The notes under the pieces: generated by a model
Told to the model about the DNA's origin: nothing
Database searches by the model: none
Seen by the model: only the letters and a program-made list of their open reading frames with translations
In this document: one piece after another, positions 16,199 through 23,522 of the stretch
How positions within the stretch are numbered: the stretch's first letter is position 1
Layout: each line of letters begins with the position of its first letter
Program-made: the position numbers and the translations under genes
IMG/VR virus record: IMGVR_UViG_3300020177_000006
Span: 1 to 61,378 of that record
DNA length: 61,378 nucleotides
Strand: one strand, 5' to 3'
Origin: a virus

Positions 16199-17701
16199 AT
16201 GGCAGTTGATGAAAAGAATCCTAATATTATAGAACAGGCCGGTGATTACAATTTAGAAATTTGTAATATACTATCTTATAGACGTAATGATGAGGAAGGT
16301 GTAAACTATGAGATGGATTTAGTGTCTGGTGGTGTTATACAATTTTTAGAATTAAAAGAAGACATATTAAGCAATTCAATACTTGGTTCAGTAACAGTAT
16401 ATGATGCACAAGATATACGAACAATACTGCCAATAACAGGTTTAGAAAAGTTAGAACTTAAATTTAATACTCCAGGTCTGCCAGGCTATAACAATGTAAG
16501 AGGTGAGGGTTTTCCATTTCAGATATACAAAATAGAAAAAGTAGAAGTAGATCAAACCAATCCTAGAGCACAACGGTATAGAATATTATTTTGTTCGCCA
16601 GAGGCGTACAGAAACAGTATTACAAGAGTCAGTCAGGCGTACGCAGGACCAGTAGAGAACGGCGTAAACTCAATATTACGTGACCCATTATATCTAAACT
16701 CTAAAAAAAGATTTTTTATTGAACCCACAAACACCAACACAAAGATTGTTGTACCTAATTTTAAACCTTTTAGAGCAATACAACTATTAGGCAAAGACGC
16801 CATATCACAGAAATACAACAACGCAGGTTATTTCTTTTACGAAACAACAGACGGTTATCACTTTAGAAGTTTAGAGTCAATGATTGCTTCGGGTGGTAAT
16901 ATGCCACGACCTATTAAGTTTAATTACTATTATCAAATTGCCAACTCAAATACAGACAAGAACGTAAAAGATGTAGAAATGGATATGAAAGGTGTGATTA
17001 AGTACGAGTTTGAACGACCAGTCAATATGTTAGAAAATGTCAACAAGGGTTTATATGCCTCTAAATTGTTTACACACGACACATTTTACAAGACATACGA
17101 AGAAAAGAACTATGACTACTTTGCAGACTTTAAAAACCATTTTCATTTAGAATTTGATAGTGGCGGTGAAAAGGCAAGATTTAAGGGCGTACTACCTATA
17201 CACCCATACGAAGATACAAGAAAAGACTTTGGACAACATTCAGACGCCAGAGTAATGGTTGAGTCAAACACAAGTAAAATACACAATGATTATGAAATTA
17301 TAGATCCAAAAGTCACAGTACAACAAAAGAACTCACAAAGACTGGCTATGAACAATATTAATCTATCTCTACAAGTGTTTGGTAATACTGCCATCAACGC
17401 CGGAGATGTCATTACCTTTGATATACCTCTTATGCGACCACTTATAGAAGAAGGCGACACACAAGAGTCTAATCCTTTTTATTCTGGCCGATACTTGGTA
17501 ATGGCAGTAAAACATATTATTAATCCAACACTATTAAGACACGAAATGGTACTAAAGTGTATGAAAGATAGTGTAAACACCGAGTTTGTTGCCGAAACCA
17601 CAGAATTTACACCTACATTAAAGGATTTTACAAGAAAAGTAGAAAACATCTACGAAATAGATCAAAACTATTACAACGAGAGTATAGGAGATGGATTTTA
17701 G
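16199..17701 (+). CDS. gp27: gp27-like baseplate hub protein
   Basis: 500 residues. Contains the tail-tube-like hub domain (FLELKEDILSNSILGSVTVYDA; QIYKIEKVEV; RYRILFCSPEAYRNS) and later hub strands (GDVITFDIPLMRPL; SGRYLVMAVKHIINP). T4 gp27 trimers form the hub torus that holds gp5. The neighbour gp53 and the following gp5 support this. It ends in an amber codon followed by 38 more open codons in frame. Confidence 0.7.
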   Translation: MAVDEKNPNIIEQAGDYNLEICNILSYRRNDEEGVNYEMDLVSGGVIQFLELKEDILSNSILGSVTVYDAQDIRTILPITGLEKLELKFNTPGLPGYNNVRGEGFPFQIYKIEKVEVDQTNPRAQRYRILFCSPEAYRNSITRVSQAYAGPVENGVNSILRDPLYLNSKKRFFIEPTNTNTKIVVPNFKPFRAIQLLGKDAISQKYNNAGYFFYETTDGYHFRSLESMIASGGNMPRPIKFNYYYQIANSNTDKNVKDVEMDMKGVIKYEFERPVNMLENVNKGLYASKLFTHDTFYKTYEEKNYDYFADFKNHFHLEFDSGGEKARFKGVLPIHPYEDTRKDFGQHSDARVMVESNTSKIHNDYEIIDPKVTVQQKNSQRLAMNNINLSLQVFGNTAINAGDVITFDIPLMRPLIEEGDTQESNPFYSGRYLVMAVKHIINPTLLRHEMVLKCMKDSVNTEFVAETTEFTPTLKDFTRKVENIYEIDQNYYNESIGDGF

Positions 17702-17827
17702 AGAGGTATAGAGAATAAGAGAGTTTCCGACGCTTCCGAGCGCTGTGGAGCAGGCCACCAATCAACATATGAGTATATGGCCTACAATATAACACAAATG
17801 AAAGTGAAAGGCAAGTAAATAAAGACA

Positions 17828-18076
17828 ATGAACAAATTATATAACAAGATAAGAACTTCATACGGCCACCTCTCCGATAGACTGATAGAGGAATATGATA
17901 GAAGACAATATATGAGGTTCTACAAGGGTAAACTAGAAGGCCACGAAGCTAAAGTCAGTCTGGCGACTGCCTGTTTCTATATGGGACAAGGGTTTGGGTA
18001 TATACGAGGCCTTATAAGTGGTATAAGTAATAGAATAGGCCATTTGCGTACAGTACGAAGAAATAGGTTAAAATAG
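17828..18076 (+). CDS. Small basic helical protein
   Basis: 82 residues, Arg/Tyr-rich (YDRRQYMRFYKGKLEGHEAK, then GFGYIRGLISGISNR). Lies between the hub genes gp27 and gp5, so a structural or assembly role is likely. No ribosome-binding site is evident. The 126 bases before it hold no other convincing gene apart from the in-frame extension of gp27. Confidence 0.5.
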   Translation: MNKLYNKIRTSYGHLSDRLIEEYDRRQYMRFYKGKLEGHEAKVSLATACFYMGQGFGYIRGLISGISNRIGHLRTVRRNRLK

Positions 18077-18123
18077 CGTATAGTGAGTGAATTAAAAGGC
18101 GACAATTATCGGTAAAAATAAAA

Positions 18124-19026
18124 ATGATTACAGACAAAAATTTTCTAGGCCGTAACGGTTTCATCTGGTTCAATGGCGTAGTTGAAGACAGGCAAGACCC
18201 TCAATACACTGGCCGTGTGCGTGTACGTTGTATTGGTTATCATACACAAGACAAGATTAAATTACCAACGGCCGATTTACCTTGGGCAACTTGTTTGTTA
18301 CCTACTACATCAGCCGGCATATCAGGAATTGGCCAATCACCTTCGGCCTTTGTTGAAGGTAGTTGGGTGTTTGGATATTTTAGAGATGAAGACTTACAAG
18401 AGCCTATAGTGTTAGGTAGTTTACCTGGCAGGCCGTCTTTATTGGGAAATCCAAATAAGGGGTTTAATGACCCAAATCCAAGGCCAGATGACGAAACAAA
18501 GTCGGTCTATCCACGAGAGGTAGATGAGCCAGATACCAATAGGTTGGCCGTTAATAATCCAGACAAAGAGGCAGCGTCATTGACGACACGAAAGGCCGAT
18601 AGGATTACCAATATTGTAGGAGTAAATAATACTTGGTCACAACCTGAAATTGATTATGCGGCCGTTTATCCATACAATCACGTTTACGAAAGTGAGTCTG
18701 GCCATATAATGGAATTTGATGATACGGACACCAAAGAACGAATACACCTACGTCACAAGTCAGGCACTTCTATTGAAATGACAGCAAACGGTGATACCAT
18801 TGAAATAATAAAAAACGACAAGTACATCTTAATCACCAACGACAACAAGGTCTATATACAAGGCGACAAAGATGTCATAGTTAACGGCGACTACGACTTA
18901 AAGATAAACGGCAATCTAAACGTGGCCGTAGCAGGTAATAAAACAGAAACCATAAGTGGTACAAAGACAAGTAACACAACTGGAGCAGTAATACATACAG
19001 GCTCTACAATAGACTTAAACCCTTAG
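18124..19026 (+). CDS. gp5: gp5-like baseplate spike, without lysozyme domain
   Basis: 300 residues. N-terminal OB fold (FIWFNGVVEDRQDPQYTGRV, then PWATCLLPTTSAG, SPSAFVEGSWVFGYFRDED, PIVLGSLPG) as in T4 gp5/VgrG, and a C-terminal beta-helix with short VxVxG-type repeats (about 225-290). The lysozyme domain of T4 gp5 is absent, as in cyanophages. This gene is unusually rich in GGCC (12 copies). Confidence 0.85.
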   Translation: MITDKNFLGRNGFIWFNGVVEDRQDPQYTGRVRVRCIGYHTQDKIKLPTADLPWATCLLPTTSAGISGIGQSPSAFVEGSWVFGYFRDEDLQEPIVLGSLPGRPSLLGNPNKGFNDPNPRPDDETKSVYPREVDEPDTNRLAVNNPDKEAASLTTRKADRITNIVGVNNTWSQPEIDYAAVYPYNHVYESESGHIMEFDDTDTKERIHLRHKSGTSIEMTANGDTIEIIKNDKYILITNDNKVYIQGDKDVIVNGDYDLKINGNLNVAVAGNKTETISGTKTSNTTGAVIHTGSTIDLNP

Positions 19027-19375
19027 CTTATATATGGCCGTGTTTTTTATGGCTCGAAAACCTGTGGTGGAAAAGTGCTTATGCAAACTGGAGCGGCTTG
19101 CTAAACTATAAATGTAATAAAGATGTTAATAGATATATTGGAGGCCATATTTAAATGGCCACCTTGTAGAGTTTCTATATCTTATACATAGTGGTGTTGA
19201 ACCATCAGGAAAAGCTTAGAGTCCAGCTAGACAACTTAATACACTTCCTTTTATAGAAAAAACCCCTCGGATAAAAATACACGTAGGAAGACGACTTTAT
19301 CTCCTAAATATTAAAGTAATATTATTCTACATTCCCCTTAACAACTGGCCTGTTACTTACAAAGGACATACTACT
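19027..19375 (+). other. Non-coding gap with hairpins
   Basis: About 350 bases without a convincing gene. Seen: a perfect hairpin GGCCAT (19143-19148) with ATGGCC (19155-19160); a late-like CCTAAATA at 19303-19310; TATAAATG at 19107-19114; and a 25-codon frame at 19034-19111 with no ribosome-binding site. Stretches such as CAGGAAAAGCTTAGAGTCC look structured. No RNA family recognised. Confidence 0.35.
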
Positions 19376-19639
19376 ATGGCAAAATGGCCTAAGAGTTTTA
19401 CTCTACCTTATCTAAAAAAGAAGGCACCAAAGATACCTGATTACACTTGTATTCAAATAGATGATATAATAGAAAAGTTAGAACATTTACAACAAAATGA
19501 TAAACGACTTACAAAGGCACAAGTTACACGGTTACGTAATAGTCTGGAGAAGTTACGTAGTTCTAACAATAAACTACGACAAAGTGGTATATTCTGGTAT
19601 GAAAACATTAAAAAGATACTATTAAGAATTAAGCCTTAG
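19376..19639 (+). CDS. Small basic helical protein
   Basis: 87 residues, rich in Lys and Leu, with a predicted coiled coil (about 28-65). AAAGGA lies upstream of the ATG. No family recognised. It is the only gene between gp5 and the late promoter at 19685. Confidence 0.5.
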   Translation: MAKWPKSFTLPYLKKKAPKIPDYTCIQIDDIIEKLEHLQQNDKRLTKAQVTRLRNSLEKLRSSNNKLRQSGIFWYENIKKILLRIKP

Positions 19640-19684
19640 AGGCCACTTAACCACCGGAAACTCGGAAAAAATCTCTTGCCATTC

Positions 19685-19692
19685 TATAAATA
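19685..19692 (+). promoter_or_regulatory. T4-type late promoter
   Basis: TATAAATA, 23 nt before the ATG at 19716 with AGAGAGAGA as purine-rich ribosome-binding region. Confidence 0.75.
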
Positions 19693-19715
19693 TTGAAGTA
19701 TAAAGAGAGAGAATT

Positions 19716-21002
19716 ATGGCGTCAATCGTAGAAAATAAAAAGTATGGTGAAAACCATAGAGTTATATTAAAAGATAAGCCTGTAAATAGTGCCTTGTTTA
19801 AAAAAGAGGGTTATGTGCCAGGTAAATCTGTGTTTTTAATTATACGTAGAAAAGTTAAGGCCAATAAGTTTATAGAATTGGCCAAAGGCAATAAATCCAT
19901 TGTACTTAAAGATAGTAAAAATAAGATTGTGTTAATTGAAGGATCTGAAAGTTCTATTAACGGTTCATTTAATCACTATACGGCCAACGCCAAATCAAAA
20001 ACCAATGTATTGACTGAAATAAAAGAATTAGTATCAATGCATCTATTTGAAAGTTATATTGAAACAGGCCGTACTTTAAAAGAGGAACAAGTTAAATCAA
20101 TGGTGGGAAAAATTAAAGGTGTGTATGAAACATTGTTTGATAGTTTTTATTATGAAAGTGCTTTAAAGCAATTAAATGAATTAAAAAAGTATAAACTAAA
20201 AAAAGGTTATCATTACGAAAGACAAAAAGGTCCAATGACCAATGAGTTATATAAACTAGCTCGTGGGTTAACGGGTAAATTAGATGATAACTGGAATCCA
20301 GGTGATGTATGGATGATACGTAAAAATTATAATATGAAACCTTTATTAAATTCTAAATCGGCCAATGAGTTAAATGGTGAATTAACAAAGGCCTTTAAAA
20401 AAAGAGATGTTATTCCTATTTCACTTAAACAAGTAGAAAAGCCAAGAGCAACTTCTTCTATTATTGACCCGAGTAAATTAATGACACAAAAGTTAGATTT
20501 AGATTTAAAGTTTGATAGAGTGGATTTATCAGAAAGTTTTAATAATTTTATTGTTATAACTAAATCTGGTTTTGCTGTTCGTGTGGGTTTTAAGGCAAGT
20601 GCTACTACATTAAACGTTTCATTAGAAGGCCGTTTTATTGGTGCTGGTTTTCAAACAGGCGCCGTTGATGCTAAGGCTTATACAAAATATGTAGATGAAG
20701 AATATAATTACAAATTAAGAGGTGGTGGTGTAAATCAATCAAGTTATAGTGTAGCACAAAGAGAATTAAAAGAAATGTTTAGTAAGTATAAACGATTGTC
20801 AAATACAATTGAAAACTATGATGAGGCCATACGATTGTTTAAAAGAGGTGACAAACTAGTACAAGATAGATTTGCCAACTTAATGAGTTATATGTATTCT
20901 TTTTTAATGAAACCAAAGTCTTTTGAAAATCATATGAAGTTTAATTACTTTACATCCAAAAAACTTACAACGGATAGTAGTATTTACCTTATCATACAAT
21001 AG
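19716..21002 (+). CDS. Uncharacterised late protein, 428 residues
   Basis: Expressed from a late promoter, so probably a virion or assembly protein. Soluble, basic, mixed alpha/beta; no signal peptide or membrane segment. Motifs such as NFIVITKSGFAVRVGFKAS and LMSYMYSFLMKP do not lead me to a family. GGCC is frequent, as in gp5. Confidence 0.5.
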   Translation: MASIVENKKYGENHRVILKDKPVNSALFKKEGYVPGKSVFLIIRRKVKANKFIELAKGNKSIVLKDSKNKIVLIEGSESSINGSFNHYTANAKSKTNVLTEIKELVSMHLFESYIETGRTLKEEQVKSMVGKIKGVYETLFDSFYYESALKQLNELKKYKLKKGYHYERQKGPMTNELYKLARGLTGKLDDNWNPGDVWMIRKNYNMKPLLNSKSANELNGELTKAFKKRDVIPISLKQVEKPRATSSIIDPSKLMTQKLDLDLKFDRVDLSESFNNFIVITKSGFAVRVGFKASATTLNVSLEGRFIGAGFQTGAVDAKAYTKYVDEEYNYKLRGGGVNQSSYSVAQRELKEMFSKYKRLSNTIENYDEAIRLFKRGDKLVQDRFANLMSYMYSFLMKPKSFENHMKFNYFTSKKLTTDSSIYLIIQ

Positions 21003-21034
21003 TATTAAACTTTTGTTACAATCACTTTTCTAGT

Positions 21035-21042
21035 TCTAAATA
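21035..21042 (+). promoter_or_regulatory. Possible late-type promoter (TCTAAATA)
   Basis: TCTAAATA, one mismatch from TATAAATA, 8 nt before the Na/Pi gene. The same variant occurs 5 nt before the ATG at 53115. Confidence 0.4.
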
Positions 21043-21050
21043 TTTTTTAG

Positions 21051-21530
21051 ATGAGGTCTTCATTTAAAAAACTAATCAAAAAGGTCAAAGAAATGGAATT
21101 AGGGAATCCTATAATCACTACCCTTGTAGGTCTAGTGGTATTTTATATTGGTTTGAAAATGTTTTCAGGTGGAATGAAATCAATGGGTAATTTAGATCAC
21201 TTATCTTATTTTACACACAATACAGTTTATATGTTTTTTGGTGGTATCATTATGACATTACTTTGGCAATCATCATCACTATCAACGACAGCAATCATAG
21301 CTCTTGTTGCCTCTGGTGCCGTTCCATTACCAGCGGCCATAGCCGCCGTATTAGGGGCAAACATAGGTACAACAGGTACAATATGGATTGCTGGATTTTT
21401 AGTATCTGATGGAATACCACAAGGAATTACAAGACATATCGCTTTAGCACATACTGGTGTAAATTTGATAATGGCGTTTACATTACTTCCATTTGTCAAA
21501 CAAATCGCAAACTTCTTATCAAAATTTTAA
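21051..21530 (+). CDS. Na/Pi-cotransporter family protein, single repeat
   Basis: 159 residues. The two signatures of the Na+/phosphate cotransporter family (PF02690) are present: LLWQSSSLSTTAIIALVASG (QSSS motif, about residues 66-85) and AVLGANIGTTGTIW (about 94-107). Bacterial NptA-type proteins have two inverted QSSS repeats and often a PhoU tail; here there is one repeat with about four membrane helices, so it might work as a dimer. A second ATG at 21093 has a better ribosome-binding site (AAAGG). The inferred role is raising phosphate supply for phage DNA synthesis. Confidence 0.8.
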   Translation: MRSSFKKLIKKVKEMELGNPIITTLVGLVVFYIGLKMFSGGMKSMGNLDHLSYFTHNTVYMFFGGIIMTLLWQSSSLSTTAIIALVASGAVPLPAAIAAVLGANIGTTGTIWIAGFLVSDGIPQGITRHIALAHTGVNLIMAFTLLPFVKQIANFLSKF

Positions 21531-21532
21531 CA

Positions 21533-21561
21533 TTGACATTTATACAGATATGTGTTATATT
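21533..21561 (+). promoter_or_regulatory. sigma70-like promoter of the riboswitch unit
   Basis: TTGACA at 21533-21538, 17-bp spacer, TATATT at 21556-21561. Directs transcription through the glutamine riboswitch. Confidence 0.75.
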
Positions 21562-21592
21562 CATAGTTGATATGTTTTAGACACATATCTGT

Positions 21593-21600
21593 TATAAATA
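21593..21600 (+). promoter_or_regulatory. T4-type late promoter of the riboswitch unit
   Basis: TATAAATA ending 6 nt before position 21606, the start of the riboswitch fold. The riboswitch would therefore be made in both early and late infection. Confidence 0.7.
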
Positions 21601-21606
21601 ATAATA

Positions 21607-21658
21607 TACGTTCATCCTGAAACGGACGGAAGTAGGCAAATGCCGAAGGAACGCACCT
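21607..21658 (+). ncRNA. Glutamine riboswitch (glnA / downstream-peptide RNA)
   Basis: The conserved core of the glnA/Downstream-peptide RNA class is present: CGTTCATCC, GGACGGAAGTAGG (21624-21636), GGC/GCC hairpin, and CCGAAGGAACGC (21643-21654). CGTTC (21609-21613) pairs with GAACG (21649-21653) to form P1. The class binds L-glutamine and is known from cyanobacteria and marine phages. After P1, CACC (21654-21657) can pair with GGTG (21674-21677), touching the AGGAGG ribosome-binding site, so control of translation is likely. Confidence 0.85.
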
Positions 21659-21679
21659 AACTTTAAAAAGGAGGGTGTT

Positions 21680-21874
21680 ATGGAAAGACATACAAGATTA
21701 CTTACAGGTTATAGTAAGTCTAAAGAGCTTGAGAAAAAAACAAAAGCTTTGTTTAGTGCCAGAAAAGAAGTTGACATCAATGCTGGTGGAACATCTGGTT
21801 ACATTGTTAAACACGGACCAAACAAAGATAAAGTCTTAGCTCACACAAAAGTTAAATCCACAAATAATTGGTAA
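21680..21874 (+). CDS. Riboswitch-controlled downstream peptide
   Basis: 64 residues, AGGAGG before the ATG. Basic N terminus (MERHTRLLTGYSKSKELEKK) and a Gly-rich middle (INAGGTSGYIVKHGPNKDK). It sits where the small downstream peptide genes of this riboswitch class are found. Function unknown; by regulation it should be linked to nitrogen or glutamine status of the infected cell. Confidence 0.7.
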   Translation: MERHTRLLTGYSKSKELEKKTKALFSARKEVDINAGGTSGYIVKHGPNKDKVLAHTKVKSTNNW

Positions 21875-21877
21875 GTG

Positions 21878-21885
21878 TATAAATA
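21878..21885 (+). promoter_or_regulatory. Late-type promoter before tandem hairpins
   Basis: TATAAATA a few bases after the stop of the downstream peptide. No gene follows on this strand before the convergent tRNA; only the two hairpins do, so it may make a short RNA. Confidence 0.45.
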
Positions 21886-21900
21886 ACTATACCACACCAC

Positions 21901-21956
21901 GAGAGAGCGTAGCTCTCTCATAGAGAGGTGCTTACCTCCACACACAAGCACCTCTC
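21901..21956. terminator. Tandem hairpins between convergent units
   Basis: Hairpin 1: GAGAGAGC (21901-21908) with GCTCTCTC (21912-21919), loop GTA. Hairpin 2: GAGAGGTGCTT (21923-21933) with AAGCACCTCTC (21946-21956), loop ACCTCCACACAC. They lie between the forward downstream-peptide gene and the reverse tRNA, as expected for a bidirectional terminator, but no long T-run follows on either strand. A competing stem GAGGT-GCTT-ACCTC can form inside hairpin 2. Confidence 0.5.
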
Positions 21957-21982
21957 ACTTTAACAATCAACAACAAAGAAAC

Positions 21983-22059
21983 TGGTACAGACGGATTGAA
22001 TCGAACAATCAACCTCTGGTTCCACAAACCAGCGCTCTAACCAATTGAGCTACGTCTGC
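21983..22059 (-). tRNA. tRNA-His (GTG), alphaproteobacterial type
   Basis: Complete cloverleaf of 77 nt: acceptor GCAGACG/CGTCTGT, D stem GCTC/GAGC, anticodon stem CTGGT/ACCAG with loop TTGTGGA (anticodon GTG), T arm GATTG TTCGATT CAATC, discriminator A73, and encoded CCA. Position -1 is A, not G; the first pair is G1-U72. Alphaproteobacterial tRNA-His is the known exception without G-1. The gene begins right after the stop codon of the reverse membrane-protein gene, so it is cotranscribed and must be processed. Confidence 0.95.
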
Positions 22060-22299
22060 TTAAAAGAAATACGTGTAAACTAATCCTATAATAGTTACAC
22101 TAGCTAAAACAACATTAGTTGTAATTAAGGCGGCTTCTTTCCACATAACTGAAACAGCCAACCATACAAAGCCACCTAATAAATTCATTAAAGGTCCATA
22201 TGGATAGATATTAAGTGAATTAAGAGCGGCGCCGATAATTAATAGGCCTGTCGCTATCCATTTTAAATAATAATCTATTTTATATTTTTTTGTATTCAA
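22060..22299 (-). CDS. DUF6552-like three-helix membrane protein
   Basis: 79 residues. Three membrane helices with LKWIATGLLIIGAALNSLN, YPYGPLMNLLGGFVWL and WKEAALITTNVVLAS, the pattern of a small family found in alphaproteobacteria and their phages. Function unknown. Last protein gene of the reverse unit; tRNA-His follows at once. Confidence 0.65.
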   Translation of the reverse strand: MNTKKYKIDYYLKWIATGLLIIGAALNSLNIYPYGPLMNLLGGFVWLAVSVMWKEAALITTNVVLASVTIIGLVYTYFF

Positions 22300-22450
22300 A
22301 GTGTATCCAACTTTCTGTTTTCTCTTTTGAGTTTGTATATATTTTCATACCTGGTCCGTATTCATTATTACAGGCAAAGATGGCGGCATCCCAATCATTA
22401 TCAAACTCTTTTAAAATCTTGCCGTCTTTTGTAACTTGATATTTTATCAT
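22280..22450 (-). CDS. Small conserved protein, 56 residues
   Basis: 56 codons filling an otherwise empty gap. Begins MIKYQVTKDGKILKEF and has DNDWDAAIFACN and TESWIHFEYKK. It overlaps both neighbours: 4 nt with the 90-residue gene upstream (ATGA) and 20 nt with the membrane-protein start downstream. Function unknown. Confidence 0.55.
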   Translation of the reverse strand: MIKYQVTKDGKILKEFDNDWDAAIFACNNEYGPGMKIYTNSKEKTESWIHFEYKKI

Positions 22451-22719
22451 CTGTAATAAATGGCAAAAGTATCAGCATAGGCCATATGAACATAATCCCT
22501 TGGCCGTCTATAACCTGGTTTTGAATTGCCTCTATATCTTATTCTTAAAGGTTTTACTTTTTTAGAAAACTCTTTAAACAAAGGCAGATACTTCATTGGT
22601 ATGCCTTTGGCTATTCCTTTCTCTAAAGGGTGGCCTTTATATTTTTTAGCAATACTATTACTAACCTTTTTTAGTTTTTGGTAATAATCAGTATTCATAA
22701 CTTTATCAGCGTACAACAT
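22447..22719 (-). CDS. Small basic phage protein
   Basis: 90 residues, basic, with a C-terminal RYRGNSKPGYRRPRDYVH segment followed by YADTFAIYYR. TAATG overlap with the preceding gene sets the start. Similar proteins are common in T4-like marine phages; a nucleic-acid-binding role is plausible from charge only. Confidence 0.5.
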   Translation of the reverse strand: MLYADKVMNTDYYQKLKKVSNSIAKKYKGHPLEKGIAKGIPMKYLPLFKEFSKKVKPLRIRYRGNSKPGYRRPRDYVHMAYADTFAIYYR

Positions 22720-22958
22720 TATGCTACCTCCAACATTGTCATTGGTACTCTATAGATTCTGCCTGATAAATCAACCAGACATTTACTATTCATAATTTTG
22801 GTAATTACACCAGGCGTCTTTTTAGTTTTTTGTACAACATTCACCTTTGTGCCAACCTTCATTTCGTTTTTAACTTTAGACTTGATTAATACATCAATCA
22901 TAGCCTTGGTATCATTTAATTGAGTGATACTCATTTTGTTTAGTGTTTCTATCATCAT
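22719..22958 (-). CDS. Small protein with SH3/KOW-like end
   Basis: 79 residues. N-terminal helices, then VGTKVNVVQKTKKTPGVITK and LVDLSGRIYRVPMTMLE, which look like a small SH3-type beta barrel. GGAGAAAA precedes the start. Conserved in cyanophage-type genomes; function unknown. Confidence 0.5.
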   Translation of the reverse strand: MMIETLNKMSITQLNDTKAMIDVLIKSKVKNEMKVGTKVNVVQKTKKTPGVITKIMNSKCLVDLSGRIYRVPMTMLEVA

Positions 22959-22979
22959 AGTGTTTTCTCCTTTATTATT

Positions 22980-23342
22980 TTATTTTAAATATAATGGACC
23001 TGTCCATTGAATTGGATAGTTACCTGTTAATACATTTCCTCTTGGTGAGTTTAAAGCAGGAGCATTCCAACCAGCCGCTTTTAATATATCACCTTTTTTA
23101 AAATGTTTAAAGTCTTCTTTAGCAATAAAACAAAAAACACCAGTATCTTGTACAACTTTAATATACTTTTTACCGAATGAAACTCTTGTTTTCATATCCC
23201 AATTGTCAACTTGTTCTTTAGAATAACCAGTAAGTTCTTTGCCACCCATTGTTGACATTCTTACATAGTCTTGTTTAGCACCAGCCATTAAGTTTTTAAT
23301 TCCTTCGTCTAGTGTATTTGCTGTTTTTTCTACTTTTATCAT
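22980..23342 (-). CDS. Conserved small phage protein
   Basis: 120 residues. Two regions: a helical N terminus and a beta-rich C terminus with FCFIAKEDFKHFKKGDILKA, WNAPALNSPRGN and IQWTGPLYLK. A GGAGA lies 8 nt upstream and a sigma70-like promoter (23377-23405) just before that. Function unknown. Confidence 0.55.
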   Translation of the reverse strand: MIKVEKTANTLDEGIKNLMAGAKQDYVRMSTMGGKELTGYSKEQVDNWDMKTRVSFGKKYIKVVQDTGVFCFIAKEDFKHFKKGDILKAAGWNAPALNSPRGNVLTGNYPIQWTGPLYLK

Positions 23343-23345
23343 AGT

Positions 23346-23522
23346 TTAGTCTCCTTTTTTAAGTGTTAATATGGTTAGTATACCACAAATCATAGCAATT
23401 GTCAAGCAAATAAAAAATGCTGTCCAATTTTCGTTTCCAATACAGGCGCCACCACAATCTTCAATGGCGCCAGCAGCTAATATTAATGAAACAATAGTAG
23501 TAATAGATAAAATATTTGTCAT
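23346..23522 (-). CDS. Small two-helix membrane protein
   Basis: 58 residues: MTNILSITTIVSLILAAGAI helix, a loop EDCGGACIGNENW with two Cys, a second helix (TAFFICLTIAMICGILTILT) and KKGD end. Start overlaps the upstream stop (TAATG). Topology suits a holin-like or envelope protein; the Cys loop may be oxidised in the periplasm. The promoter of the next gene lies within its 3' part. Confidence 0.55.
   Translation of the reverse strand: MTNILSITTIVSLILAAGAIEDCGGACIGNENWTAFFICLTIAMICGILTILTLKKGD
23377..23405 (-). promoter_or_regulatory. sigma70-like promoter, reverse
   Basis: On the reverse strand TTGACA (23400-23405), 17-bp spacer, TATACT (23377-23382), driving the gene that starts at 23342. 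Confidence 0.65.
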
